Shown: positions 26,063 to 35,241, counted from the stretch's first letter. The stretch: 64,000 bases of DNA from Martinezella hainanensis (GCF_900094555.1 NZ_FMAC01000004.1:124001-188000); one strand, 5' to 3'. Translations and numbers: made by a program. Notes: generated by a model from the sequence alone, not told the origin.

Positions 26063-26684
26063 CCTCATCAATCTTCTGGCGCAGGACGCGCCGGTCCGCA
26101 CGCGGATCGGCAAGGCCCTGACCATGGCGGTCGTCGCGGGCATCCTGATCAGCGGCGGTATCTTCTTCGCCATGATCGGCTTTCGAGCCGATATCGATAC
26201 AGCGATGGAGACCGTCCGTTTCCTGTTCAAGTTCGTCGTCACGATCGCGCTTGCCGTGACGGCCTGTGCCGTCGTCTTTCGCATCGGTCGGCCGGGCGCA
26301 TCGCTGCGCCTCTGGGGCTGGACGCTTCTGGCCGCACCCTTGCTGCTGCTTGCCGCCGTTGCCGCCGAAATGGCCGTCATACCGGCCGACAGCTGGAGCG
26401 CACGGATGATCGGGCACAATGCCCGCTTCTGCCTGACGCTCATCCCGCTTTTGTCGATCGGCCCGCTTGCCTGCTTCCTTTTCGCCCTGCGCCAGGGTGC
26501 ACCGGAAAAGCCGGGCGCTGCCGGCGCCGTCGCCGGCCTCGCCGCCAGCGGCATCGCCGCGACCTTCTACGCCTCGAACTGCACCGACGACAGCCCGCTG
26601 TTCGTCATGCTCTGGTACCCGATCGCGATCGCCATGGTGACATCAGTCGGATATTTCCTCGGCAAGCGCCTGTTGCGCTGGTGA
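26049..26684 (+). CDS. nrsF: NrsF family anti-sigma factor (DUF1109)
   Basis: This 211-residue inner-membrane protein has six predicted transmembrane helices and the DUF1109/NrsF pattern: KTDDLINLLAQDAPV at the cytoplasmic N-terminus, then hydrophobic segments. Cys residues are present in NARFCLTL, PLACFLF and FYASNCTDDSPLFV. Conserved NrsF cysteines are needed for the metal response in Caulobacter. The GTG at 26049 follows GGAG by about 8 nt and gives the usual N-terminus. It overlaps the sigma gene by 14 bp, so the sigma and anti-sigma proteins are made together. Confidence 0.92.
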   Translation: MKTDDLINLLAQDAPVRTRIGKALTMAVVAGILISGGIFFAMIGFRADIDTAMETVRFLFKFVVTIALAVTACAVVFRIGRPGASLRLWGWTLLAAPLLLLAAVAAEMAVIPADSWSARMIGHNARFCLTLIPLLSIGPLACFLFALRQGAPEKPGAAGAVAGLAASGIAATFYASNCTDDSPLFVMLWYPIAIAMVTSVGYFLGKRLLRW

Positions 26685-26917
26685 GGCGACCGAGGAGCGT
26701 TTGCAGGGTCGGTGAATGGCCTGCATCATCGGTCGCTGGATCCAGCGCTGGGGTGTTTGGAAAATCCATGAGAAGCCCGGCGCTCATGAGCTGTCATCAC
26801 GTCCCGTCTCGAACCTTCAAAAAAACGCATCAGCCTGCGTTAAACTATTTGCATCCGCGGCAAATTCGATTATAGAGGCCCTGCTTCCCCGCAAGGACAT
26901 AAAATGTTCGGCGGTGT
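26685..26917. other. Spacer between nrsF and tRNA-Gln
   Basis: No gene is supported in these 233 bases. An AT-rich stretch with TTGCAT (near 26848) and ATTATAG (near 26870) just before the tRNA could be its promoter, but spacing is not ideal. No terminator for sigF-nrsF was recognised. Confidence 0.3.
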
Positions 26918-26991
26918 TGGGGAATAGTTCAATGGTAGAACGACGGACTCTGACTCCGTTAATCTTGGTTCGAGTCCAGGTTCCCCAGCCA
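26918..26991 (+). tRNA. tRNA-Gln (anticodon CTG)
   Basis: The acceptor stem TGGGGAA pairs with TTCCCCA, followed by G and an encoded CCA. The anticodon stem ACGGA/TCCGT encloses CTCTGAC, giving anticodon CTG (reads CAG, glutamine). The TTCGAGT T-loop is present. Total length is 74 nt. A truncated integrase gene starts about 160 bp downstream, so this tRNA is the probable integration site of the island. Confidence 0.96.
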
Positions 26992-27148
26992 ATTCTCCCT
27001 AAATGCCCTTAATTCCTTGATTTTCCAGTCGTGCCGGATATCGTTTGGCATCATTAGCGACTTGATGCCTAGAACTGTAGCCCACAGGTGATGCCCACGC
27101 GGAAGAAGCGTGGCGGCGTCACCGGTGGCAGGCAAGGGCAAACACCTC

Positions 27149-27475
27149 ATGGCGGTCCGCCACGACGTCGAGAATCTCATCCGCCGCGGCAACATCTTTT
27201 ATTGGCGCGCACGCATCCCGAACGCCTTCGGGCAATGCCGACCCGGCAGCCGGCTTTCATTGAGCCTTCATTGTTCTGATCATAAGAAAGCGCAGGCGAT
27301 CGGTCTGAAGCTCAATATGCTGATGGCCGAGCTGAAGATGAATTCGAAGGAACCAATGTCCAAGGCGCAGCTCCAAAAGCTTTGCGAACACCAACGCGAC
27401 ATGATGCTCTTGCATCTGGAAGATGTCTCGACGGCCGCGCGGCGCAATTGCCGTCCCGAAGGGGAACTTTGGCAC
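27149..27475 (+). pseudogene. Truncated site-specific integrase (N-terminal part)
   Basis: The first about 105 residues resemble the N-terminus of tyrosine recombinases carrying the DUF6538 head domain (NLIRRGNIFYWRARIPNAFG, then SLSLHCSDHKKAQAIGLKLN). The core-binding and catalytic domains are missing: homology ends near 27475, where an IS66 fragment begins in another frame. The position just downstream of tRNA-Gln is typical for an island integrase. It must be inactive. Confidence 0.7.
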
Positions 27476-27477
27476 GC

Positions 27478-27612
27478 ATGGAGATTTTGGCGGGTCAGGA
27501 ACGCCGACGCGCTTGGTCTGACGAGCAGAAGCAGGAGATTTTGCGGGATGTTTCGTCGGGTGTTTCGACCGTCGCCGATGCGGGAATTGTCCGTAAAGCT
27601 GATAGATCTTGA
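27478..27612 (+). pseudogene. IS66 family tnpA remnant
   Basis: The 44-codon frame starts MEILAGQERRRAWSDEQKQE and continues ILRDVSSGVSTVADAG, the N-terminus of IS66-type TnpA (helix-turn-helix protein). Homology is lost after that and a stop follows. It directly abuts the truncated integrase, so this insertion probably disrupted the island integrase. Confidence 0.7.
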
Positions 27613-28007
27613 TGTTCGTATCCGGTCAGTTGATCTTCGGTCGCGTGAAATCTTTCGCAATAGCGAGCAATGCCAACGTCTTGGGGCATCCTCCGTGCGC
27701 TCCTTTCCGGGAGAGAGGAATACTCGATTCGGTTGTATTGATGGATCACCGCGAAATGAAGATGACATGGAACTCTATACTGGGGTTTAGCATCGCATTT
27801 TGCTGCCATCCACGCCTCTTGAGGCTTCACAGCTAGCCAGGTTGACCAACGTCAGACGATCTCGGCCATTCGGTGGTTGTGTGATGTAGTCCGCGCCGGA
27901 CAGATGGATGCTTGAACAAGCGATAACCGTGTGGACATGAATATTTTCATGCGGGGGCTATCCTCAGTTTCCATCCTTTGCTACGCGTTCGCCTTAAAAA
28001 GGGCTGC
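27613..28007. other. Degenerate mobile-DNA debris upstream of wzm
   Basis: Short reading frames on both strands show no recognisable product. The stretch is probably decayed insertion-sequence DNA. The ribosome binding site of wzm (AAAGGGC) lies at its right end. No promoter for wzm-wzt was resolved. Confidence 0.35.
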
Positions 28008-28877
28008 ATGTCTTTATCGTTAGGGCAAAAAAACGAACCTGAAAATGGATTGCCGGTGAAGAATTTTAAAATCGCCAAAAACGAAGTGCGTTATCATGGC
28101 GCGGAATGGGACATTGCAGAAGCATTGTCGAATTTTCGCTTGGCGGCGTTGCTAGGGTGGCAAGATGTCGCGCAGCGCTACAGGCGATCGCGTGTCGGCG
28201 CATTTTGGCTTACTATCAATATGGGTGTATTAATCGGAGCTCTTGGCCTTGTTTTTGGCACTATCTTCAATTCACCCATGGATGAATTTCTCCCCTTCAT
28301 ATGTGTGGGCTTAATATTTTGGGGGTACTATACCCAGATTGTTAGCGAGGGGTGCACCGCGTTTATATCCAATAGCGATATAATATTGCAATTAGATATA
28401 CCATTTTTTACATATATACTGAGGGTTTGGTATCGAAATTCCGTAATACTTTTGCATAATCTAGTAATATTTCCAATTGTTCTTCTGATATTTTGGAAAT
28501 CCATTGGGATTTCGGCACTATTGGTGATTCCAGGATTCGTGTTAGTCACGTTAAACATGACTTGGATTGCGTTGATATTGGCAATACTGTGTACACGTTA
28601 TCGCGACCTCATCCAGATCGTTCAGAATATCATGCAGGTTATGCTTTATGTCACTCCGATCATGTGGATGCCGAATCATTTGCCACAGAGCGCTTCGCGC
28701 GGAATGCTCGACTTTAATCCGTTTTTCCATCTAATTTCAGTTGTCCGAAATCCGCTTCTTGGAGAGGTTGTGACTGCCACAAACTGGGCTGCGGCAATAG
28801 GTATTGCCGTTGTCGGCTGGACCATCGGACTTCTGTTGTTGAAAAAGTACCGAGCCCGCATTGCTTACTGGTTGTGA
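28008..28877 (+). CDS. wzm: Polysaccharide ABC exporter permease, Wzm/KpsM family
   Basis: This 289-residue ABC-2 type permease has about six transmembrane helices. The family start RLAALLGWQDVAQRYRRSRV and GAFWLTINMGVLIGALGLV is canonical, as is the C-terminal FNPFFHLISVVRNPLLGE. Together with Wzt it moves lipid-linked O-antigen or capsule across the inner membrane. ATG at 28008 has a ribosome binding site; an upstream ATG at 27978 does not. The gene is clearly AT-richer than the flanking chromosome. It overlaps no neighbour and precedes wzt by 37 bp. It runs opposite to most sugar genes of the cluster. Confidence 0.93.
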   Translation: MSLSLGQKNEPENGLPVKNFKIAKNEVRYHGAEWDIAEALSNFRLAALLGWQDVAQRYRRSRVGAFWLTINMGVLIGALGLVFGTIFNSPMDEFLPFICVGLIFWGYYTQIVSEGCTAFISNSDIILQLDIPFFTYILRVWYRNSVILLHNLVIFPIVLLIFWKSIGISALLVIPGFVLVTLNMTWIALILAILCTRYRDLIQIVQNIMQVMLYVTPIMWMPNHLPQSASRGMLDFNPFFHLISVVRNPLLGEVVTATNWAAAIGIAVVGWTIGLLLLKKYRARIAYWL

Positions 28878-28914
28878 GCCAAAGCAACCGAGATTTCAGA
28901 GAGTACAGGCAAGC

Positions 28915-29667
28915 ATGACATCGATTTCCTTGCAGAATGTCACCGTTGATTTTCCCATCTATAACGCGCGTGGCCGTTCGCTCAAAAATCGCGTCATGAA
29001 CATAGCCACCGGTGGTTCGATCAACTCGGAAGGCCATGGCGCAGTGGTTGTCCGTGGCTTGGACGCGATTAATCTTGAATTGAAACGACATGATCGTATC
29101 GGCCTCATAGGCCACAACGGTTCCGGTAAGACGACCCTTCTTCGCGTGCTAACGGGTGTTTACATGCCGACATCCGGCAAGATCGACATCCAGGGTAAAT
29201 GCACGTCGCTCATTAACATCTCGCTGGGAATCGATCCTGAGGCGACTGGTCGCCAGAATATCTTCCTTCGAGGAGCATTGTTGGGTTTCCGAAGGGACGA
29301 GATGAGGGCCCGGCTCGAGGAAATTGAGGAGTTCAGCGAATTGGGTGGTTTCCTAGAGATGCCCGTTCGCACTTACTCAAGCGGCATGCAGCTACGATTG
29401 GCATTCTCAATTTCTACCATCCTGCAGCCCGAAATTCTGATCATGGACGAATGGTTGGCGACGGGCGACGAAGGTTTCAAGGTTAAAGCTAATCAGCGCT
29501 TGAATGAGCTTGTAGAAAAAACTCAGATTCTGGTGATAGCGAGCCATGCCAAGGAGCTTCTGGAGAAGAATTGCAATCGAATCATTTGGCTCGAGCACGG
29601 AAAGGTGCGTATGGATGGTCTGCCCTCTGACGTGTTGAGCGCTTATTTTGGAGTTGACACTCCTTGA
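28915..29667 (+). CDS. wzt: Polysaccharide ABC exporter ATPase, Wzt/KpsT family
   Basis: This 250-residue ATPase has Walker A GHNGSGKT (66-73), signature SSGMQLRL (155-162) and Walker B ILIMDE (174-179), in the KpsT/Wzt branch (VDFPIYNARGRSLKN at the start, EWLATGDEGF after Walker B). It ends soon after the nucleotide-binding domain, so it lacks the C-terminal carbohydrate-binding domain by which long Wzt proteins recognise a terminal sugar cap. It pairs with the upstream permease. ATG 28915 was preferred to 28861, which would overlap wzm. Confidence 0.93.
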   Translation: MTSISLQNVTVDFPIYNARGRSLKNRVMNIATGGSINSEGHGAVVVRGLDAINLELKRHDRIGLIGHNGSGKTTLLRVLTGVYMPTSGKIDIQGKCTSLINISLGIDPEATGRQNIFLRGALLGFRRDEMRARLEEIEEFSELGGFLEMPVRTYSSGMQLRLAFSISTILQPEILIMDEWLATGDEGFKVKANQRLNELVEKTQILVIASHAKELLEKNCNRIIWLEHGKVRMDGLPSDVLSAYFGVDTP

Positions 29668-29754
29668 CGAAAAGCAGTTGATTCCACTGAGACGTGATAC
29701 CTTTTTGGAGTGATAATGTGGGCGCCTTGACGTCAGGCAGGTGAATAGCCCCGA

Positions 29755-30245
29755 GTTTCGTAGACACCTTGGGTCAGTTTTCTGCCGCTTCTCAAACTCG
29801 ACGGGCGACAGCATCCCGTTCCTGACGTGTTTGCGTTTCGGGTAGTCGAACATCTCAATATAGTCGAACACGACCCGGTGAGCTTCATCGCGTGAATCGC
29901 AGATGTTGTGACGTGTCCGCTCTCGCTTCAGAAGATTGAAGACTCTGGGCCATCGCATTATGATAGCAGCTGCCGCGTCGGCTCATGGAATGGATGAGAT
30001 TGTGGTGCTTCAGGAACGATGGCCAGTCCATACCGATGAACTGCGATTCTGGTTCGAGTGGATCAGCACCTTTTTCTTCGGCGTCGCCGCACGGCCATAA
30101 GCAGAGCATGTAGAACGACATCGGTGTTTTGGCGGCTCTGCAGCACACGACGCGAATAGAGGTCAATGACGCCGGCGAGATAGACGTAACCGGTGTTCTG
30201 CTCCCACATTGCGTGCGGATTCCGGGAATTAACCGGACGGGATTG
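29755..30245 (-). pseudogene. IS3 family transposase (orfB) remnant
   Basis: Pieces of an IS3-type DDE transposase occur in order in different minus-strand frames: TGYVYLAGVIDLYSRRVL (near 30160), MDWPSFLKHHNLIHSMSRRG (near 30000), and LLKRERTRHNICDSRDEAH with YIEMFDYPKRKHVRNGMLSP (near 29800-29940). Frameshifts between them show it is dead. The left and right ends were not delimited by inverted repeats, so the coordinates are approximate. Confidence 0.75.
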
Positions 30246-30328
30246 GAGTGATGAGGTGGACGGCCTCCGCACGCGGCATCGTTGTGCCATACTGTGGCTG
30301 TCAAAGATCACAATCGGGAGAACCGTCC

Positions 30329-30439
30329 ATGAATGAAGTTATCACAGTCGGCCTCGATATCGCCAAGCACGTTTTTCAGGTCCACGGCGTCGATCAAGAT
30401 GGCACCACTGTTCTGCGAAGGAAGGTGAGCGTCCGGTGA
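30329..30439 (+). pseudogene. IS110 family transposase N-terminal remnant
   Basis: The frame MNEVITVGLDIAKHVFQVHG is the typical N-terminus of IS110-type DEDD transposases, with the first catalytic Asp in GLDIAK. It is cut after about 35 codons, where an IS66-type end sequence (GTGAGCGTCCGGTGAA at 30425-30440) begins. This indicates insertion of an IS66 element into an older IS110 copy. Confidence 0.75.
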
Positions 30440-30690
30440 ACTCGATTTGCTGAAAGGGCAAATCAGTGGATGTTCTGGCATTAGAACCGGCATTAATACC
30501 AGAACTATGAGGATGGCATGGCCCGGCTGGAGTTATTTCCGGCATTGAACGTAGGCGGCGGTGGTCGGACGAAGCGAAATTGAGGATCTTGGCAGAAGCG
30601 GACGAACCTGGTGTTCGCATCGGCGATGTCGCCCCGGGGGACACGATGTCTATCCTTCACAGATCCGTTTGTGGCACTGCCCAACACTGG
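30425..30690 (+). mobile_element. IS66-type element remnant: terminal repeat and tnpA start
   Basis: GTGAGCGTCCGGTGAA at 30425-30440 is identical to 49814-49829 and matches the form of IS66 terminal repeats. About 80 bp inside, a tnpA-like frame starts MARLELFPAL and, after a frameshift, continues ERRRRWSDEAKLRILAEADE, PGVRIGDVA and HDVYPSQIRLW. The rest of the element is missing: the glycosyltransferase gene ends at 30798. It is a dead left end. Confidence 0.7.
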
Positions 30691-30797
30691 GCTAGAGTTC
30701 TCGTCAATCTCGGGCATGACGTTCGGCTGATGCCCGCATCTTGCGTTAAGCCGTATGTGAAGCGGCAGACGATGGGATTGTTGATTAACAATTTGGG

Positions 30798-31919
30798 CTA
30801 CATGCCCCCGCGGCGCTTGACTATCGCCTTCTCGAAGAGACGCTCCAGCTGGCGCGCGCTTTCCGTCCAGTCGAATCGCGCGGCATTCGGCCTTGCATTA
30901 TCAGCAAGACGCGCATGCAACACGTCATCGGTAGCGAGGCTTTCCAAGCCATTCCGAATGGATTGTACGTCGTTCGGATCAACAAGAATACCGGCTTTTG
31001 CAGCAACCTCGGGCATGGAGGATGTATTGGACGTCAGCACCGGAATTCCCATCGCATTCGCTTCTATGATCGGAAATCCGAAGCCTTCATAAAGGGATGG
31101 CATCGCGAGAAAACGAGCGTGACCGTACAGTTGAGCAAGATCGGTATCAGACACGTAGCCGGTCAGCCGAACAGATGATTCAATTTGCAATTCCGCCACA
31201 TGCCCTTTCAGATCACCCAGCCTCCAGCCTTGGCCACCGGCAAGCACCAGAAGAAATTGTTGCCGCGTGGTCTCGGGCAACGCTGCATAGGCTTGCAGCA
31301 ATCTGAGCAGATTTTTGCGAGGCTCAAGCGTTCCGACGAAGAGAATATAGGGTCGATCGATCCCAAACTGTGACAGATTCTTTGGCATCGCTACTCCGCC
31401 GATGCTCGTCAACCCAGGATAAATAATGCTAAGCTTGTCGCCGCAACTCGGAAACTGAGCCTTTAGCGCATCAGCCGTTGCAGCGGAATCAGCAACAATC
31501 TCGTCGGCAACGGCGACCCCCGGTTTCATTAGCCAGCGATCGGCCATCCAGGTCTGCCACCGCATGGTTGCGGCCATATCTCGCCAGACGAGATCATGAA
31601 TCGTGATGACGCGCGCAATGTGGCGATCGAGAAAAAACGGTAGACGGTGAGCGGGACCCCAAAACACTTCGATCTTATCCTGCGCGGCACGGCGTGGTAA
31701 TTCCGTCTGCGCCCAGATCATCCGCCTTATTCCGCCAGGAAAGCGCGCAACATCCAGTTTTGCCGCCGGTAGCTCTTTCAGATCGCCATATGGAGCTTCG
31801 GGCAAATAGAAATGCAGTTCATGGCCGCGAAACGCGAGATGCCGGCTCATTTCCAGCACGTACCGTCCGATGCCGGTCATGCTCGTTACCAAATTGCGCG
31901 CATCGATACCGATTTTCAT
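30798..31919 (-). CDS. Glycosyltransferase, GT4 family
   Basis: This 373-residue GT-B enzyme has the N-terminal MKIGIDARNLVTSMTGIGRY motif of the WbdA/MtfB-like GT4 mannosyl/rhamnosyl transferases and the C-terminal nucleotide-sugar motif EGFGFPIIEANAMG (E-x7-E). FVGTLEPRKNL is the hinge signature. It most likely adds a hexose to a growing O-chain at the cytoplasmic face. The donor could be GDP-sugar or dTDP-rhamnose, both made by genes in this cluster. It starts 42 bp after the stop of the upstream double glycosyltransferase gene. ATG 31919 gives the standard N-terminus. Confidence 0.9.
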   Translation of the reverse strand: MKIGIDARNLVTSMTGIGRYVLEMSRHLAFRGHELHFYLPEAPYGDLKELPAAKLDVARFPGGIRRMIWAQTELPRRAAQDKIEVFWGPAHRLPFFLDRHIARVITIHDLVWRDMAATMRWQTWMADRWLMKPGVAVADEIVADSAATADALKAQFPSCGDKLSIIYPGLTSIGGVAMPKNLSQFGIDRPYILFVGTLEPRKNLLRLLQAYAALPETTRQQFLLVLAGGQGWRLGDLKGHVAELQIESSVRLTGYVSDTDLAQLYGHARFLAMPSLYEGFGFPIIEANAMGIPVLTSNTSSMPEVAAKAGILVDPNDVQSIRNGLESLATDDVLHARLADNARPNAARFDWTESARQLERLFEKAIVKRRGGM

Positions 31920-31961
31920 TGGCGAGCTACCCATGTACCACTGCGTCTCGCGGTCGTCCCG

Positions 31962-34874
31962 TCACAATCGGACCCGTAGCGGATTACTCCACCAACCGAC
32001 TGATTCTTGAAGCAAGCCTATATCTGCGAAAGCACCGCCCTTCCTCTTGAATGTCGAAGGGATCTCGATTGACATATATAGGCTGTCGCCAGGCGGCAAT
32101 ACGAATGGAATGCGAGACCTACGGTTCTCCGGGGACATCGCCTCTCCATTGTTCGACAGAATGCGATAGCTCGCCATCACCGCCAGCGAACCATCCGGAG
32201 CACCGACGCTTCCCCACAACTTTTGGGACAAGTTGACGACACGCACTATGTACTTCAGTGTGTCGTTGTCTGTGGCAATCGGCCCTTCCACTAACTCGAT
32301 CTTATGCCGGGTTTCTTCGGAAGCCAGCGCTTCTCCCATTTTCGTGATGCCGATATTGCTTATTGGTACGTAAGTCGTATTCGACTGCGGCCTATATAGC
32401 CGATACCAATCGTCAGTAAGCACGACCCTCTGCAATTTTTCGGCACTTTCCTTCCAACTTGTCCCTCCATTGGCCCTTTGCGCGAAAGCCGGGGTTTCGA
32501 TAGTGTTCGTTCCTGTACCAAGGAACGAACGGATCGTCTTTGCGAGCGACTCGGAGGAACCGACGGCAAAAAAATAGCAATTCTGGCCACTTGCGGTGAC
32601 TTCGCGGAAAACTGGAATATCGCTTGCAATCACAGCTTTCCCAAAATGCGCGGCCTCAACAATGGGAAGGCCGAAACCCTCAGCATACGAGGCAGCAATC
32701 AAGGCATCGCTGTCGCTGTAGGCATTCTGTAATTTTTCATCCGAAATGCCGTTCATCCAGATCAGACGCTTCCCATACTCACGATGCTGTTCTATTCGCC
32801 GAACGAAATGCTCGCCCCCCCAGCCGGGCTTTCCGACAATCGTCAGCCCAACGTCTATCCCTTCGTCCCACAATCTATCGAAAGCCTCTAGAGCAATACC
32901 ATGCCCTTTGCGCGGCTCGAGTGTGCCAACCATCAGGAACTGCCAACGTTCATTGCGGCGAACAGGCATAACATCAGCGGCAATGGTCGCTTTGGCAAAA
33001 TCGGCACCGAGGTGCCAATAGCCTATCTTCATCTCCCGGGGAAACTGGATCGCCTCGAGTATCCTGATCAGTTCATCGGCAACGGCTTTTGAAATGCAGA
33101 TAAACGCGTTCGAATAGGACAGGGCAGCCTGAAACCAGTTCGAGAAGGTGGGGGGCATGCCAGGGTCGCAGAAACCTGGGAATCTTAGCGGAATGGTGTC
33201 GTAGAGACATGAAATGACGATAGCGCCCCTCAAGCGGGCAGAGCGCAACGTCGCGTAGTGATGCCTATAAAACTCCCAGGAGCTATCGAGCATCAAGATG
33301 CGGTCATTCGGGGAAAATTCCAGCCGAGTATCTTCTGTAAAGTCAGTTGCGGTGTTGGTTTTTTCCAGCGTCTTCGGAATCGCAAACCACCCGTCGAGAG
33401 AATCGCTATATGCGACTATCCGTTCGACGCCATCACCCTGCGTTATGTCGAGATTGGAACAGATATTTTTGACAACGCGCTGAATACCGGTCTTGTGGTC
33501 CACGCGATATGTTGATGTCGCATCAACGATCAGTCGCGGCCGATCAGATTTGACTAACTCCGATCGTGCAAATGTCTGCGCGATGAAATTCGTCGGAAGA
33601 TCCGTATTTCCAAGTCGCTGCAAAGCAGCATATTTAGCCGTTGAGATCGATTCAACCTTGCCGCTCTCCGCCGAGTTGGCCACGGCATCCTTCAGCGCAG
33701 CAACGGCGATAGCAGCGGATTTCGCCCAACTGAATGCTGCGGCACGATCGCGCTGTTTGTCGGCCACGGCCTTCATCGCTTGACGGTTGCCAAGTGCCTT
33801 CTTCATCACTCGCGCTATGTCCTTGACATCCGCGGGATTGAAAAGAAGTTCCCTGTCTCCAATGACTTCAGGCAGGGCGCCCGTGTTCGACGCAATGACA
33901 GGCGCGCCGCACGTCATGGCTTCCAGTGCGGTCAAGCCGAACCCCTCCAGTAGCGAAGGTTGAATGGCGAGGTCCGTCTCCCTGTAGAGCGCCACGAGCT
34001 GGTGGTCCGTCACATGGCCTGTAGCCACGAGATCCTGCTCGGGAAGCCCCAGCTTCTTCCATCTCTCTTGTTCGTCTCGTAACAGCGATTGCGGGTGATC
34101 GCCGGCCAGCACAAAACGGTATTGCTCCCGCAAATCTGCCGGCAATTGTGCGAATGCCTCAATGGCGGACCTCACATTCTTGCGCCAATCGAGCCCTCCG
34201 ACGTAGAGGATGAAGGGTTTCTCGGTCAGCTTTGGCGCGTTCGTTTCGGTATGCTCCATCGCATCCCTGAAATCTCTCGATACGCCCGCAAGCATGTTGA
34301 ATACACGAGGATTTCTTGAGATCTCGAAGCACTCGTGTTGGGAGTATTCGGAAATACAAAGATTCAGATTGAATTCTGAGTAGGAGGCGAGGCGACGGTC
34401 ATAATAGGCACGCAAAGGCGAGGATGAGAGATATTGCTCGGGATAGCGATAAGGTATCGCATCATAAAAGATCGATGCGGAGGGAATTTTCGAGATACTA
34501 TTTGGAAGGAGCGGAACAGCCTTGTCGAAGCTGCCTTCGAACGGGCTCGCAGACAGCGCCACGTCGGGATTCAGCGACGCCACATGATAAGCCAGAGCGA
34601 TCTCGCTGAGCCGCCTCTTCTCTGTGTAGCCCTCTATCGCTTCTCCCCCTTCGGCAACACCATGCCACATGAAAATATTGACGGGCTTTATCCATTTCTG
34701 GAGATGGTCGCGAGCCGCAAGTGCTTCCAGCGGCATACCAGCATTGAGGGAAATAAGAAGTTCGACGTCGGGATGATTGTCGACAATACCAAGAATAAGT
34801 TCTTGCACGTAACGCCCGATTCCACGCCACTTGCTTGCGGTCTGGAAGCATTGTCCATCAATCCATAAGCGCAT
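31962..34874 (-). CDS. Tandem-domain GT4 glycosyltransferase with C-terminal beta domain
   Basis: This 970-residue protein has two complete GT4 modules and an extra C-terminal domain. Module 1 (about 1-400) starts MRLWIDGQCFQTASKWRGIG and carries EGFGLTALEAMTCG. Module 2 (about 465-840) starts RLIVDATSTYRVDHKTGIQR and carries EGFGLPIVEAAHFG. The last about 120 residues (from RHKIELVEGPIATDN, with GSVGAPDGSLAVMASYRIL and PPGDSLYMSIEIP) look like an all-beta domain similar in character to the sugar-binding domain of long Wzt proteins. A bifunctional polymerase adding two linkages of an O-chain repeat is likely. ATG 34874 was preferred to an extension to 35009, which overlaps the upstream fragment. 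Confidence 0.9.
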   Translation of the reverse strand: MRLWIDGQCFQTASKWRGIGRYVQELILGIVDNHPDVELLISLNAGMPLEALAARDHLQKWIKPVNIFMWHGVAEGGEAIEGYTEKRRLSEIALAYHVASLNPDVALSASPFEGSFDKAVPLLPNSISKIPSASIFYDAIPYRYPEQYLSSSPLRAYYDRRLASYSEFNLNLCISEYSQHECFEISRNPRVFNMLAGVSRDFRDAMEHTETNAPKLTEKPFILYVGGLDWRKNVRSAIEAFAQLPADLREQYRFVLAGDHPQSLLRDEQERWKKLGLPEQDLVATGHVTDHQLVALYRETDLAIQPSLLEGFGLTALEAMTCGAPVIASNTGALPEVIGDRELLFNPADVKDIARVMKKALGNRQAMKAVADKQRDRAAAFSWAKSAAIAVAALKDAVANSAESGKVESISTAKYAALQRLGNTDLPTNFIAQTFARSELVKSDRPRLIVDATSTYRVDHKTGIQRVVKNICSNLDITQGDGVERIVAYSDSLDGWFAIPKTLEKTNTATDFTEDTRLEFSPNDRILMLDSSWEFYRHHYATLRSARLRGAIVISCLYDTIPLRFPGFCDPGMPPTFSNWFQAALSYSNAFICISKAVADELIRILEAIQFPREMKIGYWHLGADFAKATIAADVMPVRRNERWQFLMVGTLEPRKGHGIALEAFDRLWDEGIDVGLTIVGKPGWGGEHFVRRIEQHREYGKRLIWMNGISDEKLQNAYSDSDALIAASYAEGFGLPIVEAAHFGKAVIASDIPVFREVTASGQNCYFFAVGSSESLAKTIRSFLGTGTNTIETPAFAQRANGGTSWKESAEKLQRVVLTDDWYRLYRPQSNTTYVPISNIGITKMGEALASEETRHKIELVEGPIATDNDTLKYIVRVVNLSQKLWGSVGAPDGSLAVMASYRILSNNGEAMSPENRRSRIPFVLPPGDSLYMSIEIPSTFKRKGGAFADIGLLQESVGWWSNPLRVRL

Positions 34875-34887
34875 CGAAGATCGTCTT

Positions 34888-35241
34888 TCATTGCAATCTT
34901 GAAGTATCTCGAAGCAATATTTCCCATTGAGCGACCGTGCCCTTGGGCGCATCGATATACCACTGTCCTTCCTGACCGTCGTCCAACCAGTCAAACGGTT
35001 GAACTCCATACCCGCGGGCTGCCGCGAATGCCATAAGCCGACCCCTTATCCTTGGAAAGCGATAGGCTAGCCGAAGGCATTTATCCTTCACTCGTGGTCT
35101 CCGAGAAAGCCAACGAATGAGCTTTTCAAGCAGAGTCGTGACGACAAGACGCGGGAACCCTTTCACATTAAACAGCAATGAAGAACCCATACGGAGCGGT
35201 CGAGTAAAGCGCCAGGAAAGACTATTATAGATGCGATGCAA
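34888..35241 (-). pseudogene. C-terminal remnant of a large glycosyltransferase/methyltransferase
   Basis: The 117-codon frame begins with IYNSLSWRFTRPLR, a motif that normally lies in the middle or end of large polysaccharide glycosyltransferases (the 1311-residue protein at 43576-47511 has YASTSWRITAPLR). Its only start is a TTG inside the motif region, with no ribosome binding site. The frame is fused at about 35240 to a decayed wzm fragment. It is best read as the surviving 3' end of a deleted gene, although expression of a short peptide cannot be excluded. Confidence 0.6.
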
